From: Flavobacteriales bacterium | Lineage (GTDB): Bacteria > Bacteroidota > Bacteroidia > Flavobacteriales_F > PHOS-HE28 | Direction: 5' to 3' | DNA length: 20,250 nucleotides | Assembly (NCBI GenBank): GCA_020635695.1 | Contig: JACJZH010000022.1 | Span: 1-20,250 of the forward strand | Part shown: in pieces, positions 15,961-20,250 of the stretch | How positions within the stretch are numbered: the stretch's first letter is position 1 | Layout of the letters: each line of letters opens with the position of its first letter | Notes under the pieces: generated by a model | Database searches by the model: none | What the model saw: only the letters and a program-made list of their open reading frames with translations | Told to the model about the DNA's origin: nothing | Made by a program: the position numbers and the translations under genes

Positions 15961-18866
15961 TCCACCAGGAGTTTTTGGACCCGGCGACCGGTCGGCGTGG
16001 TCACCACGACCACATGCGCTCCCGGGGCGAGGCCGGCGAGGTCCAGGAGTTCGTTCCGGGTACCCGTGGGAAGTTCCGTCCGGAAGCCGACGCGGCCCAG
16101 GGGGTCTTGGATCGTCACCAGGGCGCGCTCCTGCAGAGGCGGGTCGAAGAGCAGGGTCGCTTGACCACGGGCCGGGTTCGGCCACACCCGAAGCCCAGCT
16201 TCGTTCGCGTGTTCCGGGATCCCGTTCACCGAGCATGACCATTCGAGGATGAACCCCGACCAGGTGGTGGGGCCGGGTGAGGCGTTCTGGCGGATCGTGA
16301 TCGACCCACCGCTGCTCGTGATGACCCCGTTGTTCGGCAGGACCCCCAACCCGTTGCCGGTGAAGGGCCCCAGTGGTGGTGAACCGATGGTCGGCCCGTC
16401 GAAGATCTCCAACTCGTCGAAGTTGGTCTCGAACGCGAACTCACTGAACACCAGGGTCACGTGTTCGGCACCCGGTGGCGCGATGGTGAACGGCTGTCCG
16501 GCTCCGGGTGAATGGTCCGCGTTCGGCCCACCGTCATCGGTAAGCACGCCGAAGCAGGCCAGTGAACCCCCGGTCTGCACGGTGGGCATGAGGACCGTGT
16601 CGCAGACCCAGGGCTCCGGGTAGGTGATGTAGTTGCTCCGTACCTCAACGTCCTGGCCATTGGCGTTCGCCACCGTCAGGGACACCGTGTAGATGCCCTG
16701 TTGTTGATAGAGGTGGATCGGGGATTGGTCCGTGCTGGTGCCGCCGTCCCCGAAGTCCCATGACCAGCTGGTCGGCTGTTGTGTGGAGAGGTCGGTGAAC
16801 TGCACTTCCCCCGTGCACGTGGTGGTGGGGACCGCCTCGAAGTCGGCGAGCGGCGGGTCCTGGTTCGGGGAGATGATGATGGCATGGTCCTCGGTCTGTC
16901 CGAAGGCGGGCTCATCGCAGGGCCCTTGCGAACTCCCCTGTACGTCGGCCTGCACACGCAGGCGAAGGGGGGTGTTCAGCACCGCGCCGAACGGAATGCT
17001 CAGGAGTGCGTTGGGCGCGTTCAAGGGGGTGGCCTCGAACAACAGCTCGTTCGCGGTGAAGGCACCATCGTTGTTCAGGTCCGCCCACATGCGGACATCG
17101 TGCAGGCCGGGACCACCCACGGTGAAGTTCACGGGGACCAGGTCGCCTTCCTCCACGGTGGCCGTGCTGCCACAGGAACGGTCCACGTAGCCCTCCGAAC
17201 CATCCGGGCTCGTGGAGTTGATGCCACCGAACACCAGGCCCAGCAACCCGTACCCACAGCAGTAGCCCTGTGTGGCCGGTTCGCAACCGGCAGGGACCAG
17301 GGCACTGCCCAGGTCCACGGTCACGGCGCCTGCGATCATGAGCATGTCCGATCCGTTGCCGTTCTGCACGGTCAAGGTCACATCGTAGGTCCCGTTGCCA
17401 CTGTAGGTATGTACAGGCGATTGGTCACTGCTGACGTTCCCATCCCCGAAGTCCCAGGACCAGGAAGTTGGTGCGTTCAGGCTCTGGTCCAGGAACTGCA
17501 CCGTGCCGTCACAGCTGAAGGCGGGCACGATATCGAAGTCCGCGACCGGTGGGGATGGGTTGGGAAGCACGACCAGGCCATAGTCCTCTGCCTGACCGTT
17601 CTGCACCGGACCGCAGGCCGTGGGCAGTGGGGCCAGGTCATAGTCCGCCAGCATCCGGACCCGCAGCGGCGTGTTCAGGGTCGCGGAGGCCGGCACCAGT
17701 ACCTGGTCCGAGGCGCTCATGACCTGATCGGCCGTCAGGACCAGCTCGCCGGCGGAGAACGTGCCGCTGTTGTTCCAGTCCACCCAGCAACGCACCCGAT
17801 GGGTCGTGGCGGTGCCTGTGACGATGCCGACGTCCATCAGGGTGCCCACGTACACCGTGTCCAGGCGGCAGGAAGCGTCCACATGGCCTTCCGCTTCCGC
17901 GGTCCCCGATGGGTAGGTGGACCCGGCGTAGGTCGCTTCGATGATCCCGATCCCGGCGATGCCGTTCGAGGTGGCCGGTACGCAGGCCGAGATCGGCCGG
18001 GGGCCGTTCACGTTCACCACGACAGCACCCGGCGTCGTGACCTGAGCGCTCCCGAAGGCGTTCGTGGCGATCAGGGTCACGTCGTAGGTCCCATCGGACA
18101 GGTACGTATGGGTGGGATGCTGCGTCGTATCGGTGGTGCCATCGCCGAAGTCCCAGGACCAGCTCGTGGGCCCGTAAAGGGAGAGGTCGGTGAAGGAGAC
18201 CTGTCCATCGCACGTGCTCGATGGATCCACGCTGAACGAGACCGAAGGAGGCAATGGCACAGGCGACCAGCCCATGCGGATGTTCGGCCGGTTGAAATGA
18301 CCGACCAGGCTGCCGAAGTTGGAACTGCACAGGTTCAGGGCATCGGAGGAACGATGCAGCACGCTCTGGAATCCGGTCGGCGAGTTCCTGAACTGCGCGT
18401 TCTGCGACGGGGTCCCATTGGTGAAACAGGTCTCGATCACCACGTTCGAGACACCGTCCCAGACGAATGGAATGTCCAGTACATGGTCGTTCCAGCCTGC
18501 TGCATCCGTGTGGTCGGTGGGTCCCCAATGCGTGGAGAGCCCGGTGACCCAGTTGGCACCGAGCGCACCCGCGGTGGTGGTTCCCAGACGCAGCTGAAAA
18601 CCCTGCAATACCGCACCGGTCGGACTGAACACATCGAACCCGATGCTTTCGATGGTGCCCTCGTACATCCCGGCGGCCTGCATCTCATCCGCCCGGATCA
18701 GGATCTGATGCCTGGCACCGTTCAGGATGTTCCCGTACGGCGCCGGGAACCCGTTCGGCAGGTTCGTGGAGGTGCCTGTCCCGAATTGGATCGTCTGCTG
18801 TGCGCTGACCGGGAGGAACAGGAATGCGGCAGAGCCGATGAGCAGGCTCCTGAGGGTGGTCGTCAT
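15957..18866 (-). CDS. PKD/GEVED/CUB protein with T9SS type A sorting domain
   Basis: A 969-residue secreted protein. The start at 18864-18866 gives signal peptide MTTTLRSLLIGSAAFLFLPV...SAQQ; a longer frame starting at 18908 would add 14 non-hydrophobic residues and is not favoured. Domains in order: N-terminal beta domain (about 25-200), PKD 1 (WSWDFGDG at 236-243), GEVED 1 (about 295-435), PKD 2 (469-476), GEVED 2 (about 530-667), PKD 3 (701-708), a CUB-like domain (about 755-878, with VTLVFSEFAFETNFDELEIFDG), and a type A sorting domain (891-969: LRVWPNPARGQATLLF, ending VQKLLVE). This architecture suits a T9SS-exported surface protein or adhesin; no catalytic domain is seen. It is the first gene of a four-gene operon; its TGA overlaps the next ATG as ATGA. 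Promoter elements at 18878-18908 lie a few bases upstream. Confidence 0.92.
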   Translation of the reverse strand: MTTTLRSLLIGSAAFLFLPVSAQQTIQFGTGTSTNLPNGFPAPYGNILNGARHQILIRADEMQAAGMYEGTIESIGFDVFSPTGAVLQGFQLRLGTTTAGALGANWVTGLSTHWGPTDHTDAAGWNDHVLDIPFVWDGVSNVVIETCFTNGTPSQNAQFRNSPTGFQSVLHRSSDALNLCSSNFGSLVGHFNRPNIRMGWSPVPLPPSVSFSVDPSSTCDGQVSFTDLSLYGPTSWSWDFGDGTTDTTQHPTHTYLSDGTYDVTLIATNAFGSAQVTTPGAVVVNVNGPRPISACVPATSNGIAGIGIIEATYAGSTYPSGTAEAEGHVDASCRLDTVYVGTLMDVGIVTGTATTHRVRCWVDWNNSGTFSAGELVLTADQVMSASDQVLVPASATLNTPLRVRMLADYDLAPLPTACGPVQNGQAEDYGLVVLPNPSPPVADFDIVPAFSCDGTVQFLDQSLNAPTSWSWDFGDGNVSSDQSPVHTYSGNGTYDVTLTVQNGNGSDMLMIAGAVTVDLGSALVPAGCEPATQGYCCGYGLLGLVFGGINSTSPDGSEGYVDRSCGSTATVEEGDLVPVNFTVGGPGLHDVRMWADLNNDGAFTANELLFEATPLNAPNALLSIPFGAVLNTPLRLRVQADVQGSSQGPCDEPAFGQTEDHAIIISPNQDPPLADFEAVPTTTCTGEVQFTDLSTQQPTSWSWDFGDGGTSTDQSPIHLYQQQGIYTVSLTVANANGQDVEVRSNYITYPEPWVCDTVLMPTVQTGGSLACFGVLTDDGGPNADHSPGAGQPFTIAPPGAEHVTLVFSEFAFETNFDELEIFDGPTIGSPPLGPFTGNGLGVLPNNGVITSSGGSITIRQNASPGPTTWSGFILEWSCSVNGIPEHANEAGLRVWPNPARGQATLLFDPPLQERALVTIQDPLGRVGFRTELPTGTRNELLDLAGLAPGAHVVVVTTPTGRRVQKLLVE

Positions 18867-18877
18867 GTGCGGTTCAC

Positions 18878-18908
18878 GAAAGGTTGAATGTACTGTTCGT
18901 CGGAACAA
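18878..18908 (-). promoter_or_regulatory. Candidate promoter of the T9SS-cargo operon
   Basis: On the minus strand a TTG (complement of 18906-18908) is followed after exactly 20 bases by AACCTTTC (complement of 18878-18885). This fits the TTG-(about 20)-TAnnTTTG layout of Bacteroidota housekeeping promoters, with four of six fixed bases of the -7 element. The leader to the ATG at 18866 would be only about 6 bases. The 142-bp gap from the upstream gene leaves room for a separate promoter. Confidence 0.4.
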
Positions 18909-19008
18909 TTCCTCCTGACACAGGCAGGAACGGTCAGCCGTTCAAATGACAGTACGCTGGCCGGCCCCGTTGCCTGGACCGGTCCTCATCCGCACGGAAC
19001 GGGTGGCG

Positions 19009-20238
19009 TCAGACCACGGGAGTTCCAAGAGCCCAGTCCTTGAGGCTCTTGTATGGTCCCACGGGCTCACCTTCCAGGACGATGGTGGCTCGCTGCACCA
19101 TGGCGTTGTCCCGGCCTTCCAGCAGAGCCGGGAAGACCTGTGTCACCAGGTCGTGGCCGAAGGAATCGGAAGCATCACGGGGCAGTTCGCAGGGCAGGTT
19201 GTCCACGGCCATCACGGTCACCGACCCGGGGGTGCCGGTGGTCACCTCCTTCCCCGAGGAAGGGTCGTACCCGTACATCGGTTCGGCGATGGTGGAAGCA
19301 CGCAGGGTGCTGTCGATCGGTCCGTCGATGTCGCAGCTGATGTCGGCCACCACTTCCAGGCGTCGGTCGGGCCGGTCCAGCATGGTCCGGGTCAGGATCT
19401 TCGGCCCCCGGGGATCCCAGAAATGGCAGGCGATGTAGATGTCGGCGTCGGTCACCCATCGGCCAAAGGCGCTCCGGTGGCCGGCGGGGTCCTTCATGAA
19501 GGTGCTCCGGTCGAACGGTCGCCCATCCTCCCGCGCATAGATGTCGCCGGTCTCCAGCACGGTGTACCGGGCACCGCGGGAACCGCCATGCGCCAGTTCG
19601 CTCGGCGCCACCCGTTCGATCCCCGCGTGGTCCAACACCTCCATGGCTCCTTGTCCCACCCGGCCGTCCCCGGTGATCACGATGCGCAGGTCCTCGGGCA
19701 AGGGGTGGTTCACCAACTCGGACTCCATCTCCTCGCGATCATGGCATTGATGCGCAGGCTTCAACCGGGGGCCGCCCTTCGCAGCCTGCCAGGCACGGAA
19801 GGCGTTATAGGCGCCCACGATGCCCGCCCACCGGCCGAAAGCGATCACGCGCCGGCCTTCATCGTTCGTCAGGAGCTCGTGGTCCAGCAGGGTGATGCCG
19901 GCATCCATCACGGCTTTCAGCAGCTTGCGATTGTGCTCCTGCTTCTTGATGGTGTGGGAAAAGAACAGGTAGGTCTTTCCGGGCAGTAATTGGGCGATGG
20001 GGACCTCCTTGACGCCGATGATCAGGTCGCGGTCGCTGAGGTCGTCGGTCAAAGGGATCCCGGCCCGTTCGTACTCATCGTTCGTGAAGGCCCTGTCGGG
20101 ACTGCGCTGCACGGTGAGGTCCAGTTCGGGATACCGGTCGAGCAACGTCCGGCACTGGTCCGGCGTCAAGGCCACGCGGCGGTCGGGAGGCACCTTGCCT
20201 TCCCGGATGATGCCGATCCTGCGGGTCATTCCTGCCAT
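19009..20238 (-). CDS. Lysine-ketoglutarate reductase / saccharopine dehydrogenase-like NAD(P)-dependent oxidoreductase
   Basis: A 409-residue enzyme of the AlaDH/PNT fold resembling both fungal saccharopine dehydrogenase (Lys1) and the N-terminal lysine-ketoglutarate reductase half of AASS. It begins RIGIIREGKVPPDRRVALTP; VKEVP (76-80) holds Lys77 and LFFSHT (91-96) holds His95, matching the catalytic Lys77/His96 pair of yeast saccharopine dehydrogenase. AFGRWAGIVG follows at 133-142, the nucleotide-binding loop GDGRVGQGA at 190-198, and ADISCDIDGPIDST at 298-311. The probable reaction is reversible condensation or cleavage of saccharopine with NAD(P)(H). It is a single-domain stand-alone enzyme; the partner half is not in the window. 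Two start codons are possible, ATG at 20238 and ATG at 20229; the second (MTRRIGIIREGK) fits the family N-terminus better, and I cannot decide. Alanine dehydrogenase is a less likely alternative. Confidence 0.8.
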   Translation of the reverse strand: MAGMTRRIGIIREGKVPPDRRVALTPDQCRTLLDRYPELDLTVQRSPDRAFTNDEYERAGIPLTDDLSDRDLIIGVKEVPIAQLLPGKTYLFFSHTIKKQEHNRKLLKAVMDAGITLLDHELLTNDEGRRVIAFGRWAGIVGAYNAFRAWQAAKGGPRLKPAHQCHDREEMESELVNHPLPEDLRIVITGDGRVGQGAMEVLDHAGIERVAPSELAHGGSRGARYTVLETGDIYAREDGRPFDRSTFMKDPAGHRSAFGRWVTDADIYIACHFWDPRGPKILTRTMLDRPDRRLEVVADISCDIDGPIDSTLRASTIAEPMYGYDPSSGKEVTTGTPGSVTVMAVDNLPCELPRDASDSFGHDLVTQVFPALLEGRDNAMVQRATIVLEGEPVGPYKSLKDWALGTPVV

Positions 20239-20250
20239 TTTTGCGGGCCC

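Noticed and set aside
14362..16164. 600-codon plus-strand open frame and a 702-codon one at 16779-18887
   Set aside because: Both run opposite the T9SS cargo genes, whose domains and signal peptides are clear; the antisense products show no domain.
15961..16242. 94-codon N-terminal extension of the giant repeat protein
   Set aside because: The extension is Arg/Pro/Gly-rich and overlaps the T9SS type A sorting domain of the upstream gene; the internal ATG at 15960 gives a normal signal peptide and an ATGA overlap.
18867..18908. 14-residue N-terminal extension of the PKD/GEVED/CUB protein
   Set aside because: It precedes a complete signal peptide and would overlap the candidate promoter.
20228..20250. 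Promoter for a divergent gene beyond the right edge (CATTTTTG on the plus strand)
   Set aside because: The match is imperfect and the supposed gene is outside the window.

Overview
The window (about 20 kb, G+C well above 60% in the genes) most likely comes from a high-GC member of the Bacteroidota, probably an uncultured Flavobacteriales-like organism. The evidence is two proteins with type IX secretion system (T9SS) sorting domains, one type A (15957-18866) and one type B / gliding-motility C-terminal type (11344-15960), Bacteroidota-style TAnnTTTG promoter words just upstream of several start codons, and no Shine-Dalgarno pattern. Taxonomy is inferred from gene content only.

Left half (1-8972, all minus strand): a fatty-acid beta-oxidation cluster read as marR, fadN (3-hydroxyacyl-CoA dehydrogenase/enoyl-CoA hydratase), a four-helix-bundle protein gene, fadA (thiolase), a ~970-bp gene-free stretch, and fadE (acyl-CoA dehydrogenase). 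An S41-type peptidase follows 7 bp after fadE, then the first 60 codons of a Kelch-like secreted protein that runs off the left edge. The order fadN-fadA-fadE is that of the Bacillus subtilis fadNAE operon. A perfect 18-bp palindrome upstream of marR (8954-8971) is the obvious operator candidate.

The most unusual feature is that all three spaces between marR, fadN, fadA and fadE are occupied by cassettes bounded by imperfect inverted repeats, each arm being a run of a short iterated word: 9-bp words with no cargo (8416-8479), 14-bp words around the four-helix-bundle gene (5565-6023), and 8-bp GATC-containing words around the gene-free stretch (3416-4378). The latter also contains a triplet of 10-bp CACGG repeats, a strong hairpin and a pair of related 15-22-nt motifs. 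These look like one class of insertion built on different words.

Middle and right (9016-20238): a plus-strand lipoprotein (9016-9903) converges, with 2 bp between stop codons, on a minus-strand four-gene operon whose members all overlap by ATGA: a PKD/GEVED/CUB protein with type A sorting domain, a giant Ig-like-repeat protein with type B sorting domain, a DUF2807 lipoprotein, and another lipoprotein. This operon looks like a secreted or surface module. Upstream lies a stand-alone lysine-ketoglutarate reductase/saccharopine dehydrogenase-like enzyme. No rRNA, tRNA, CRISPR array, transposase or phage gene was seen.
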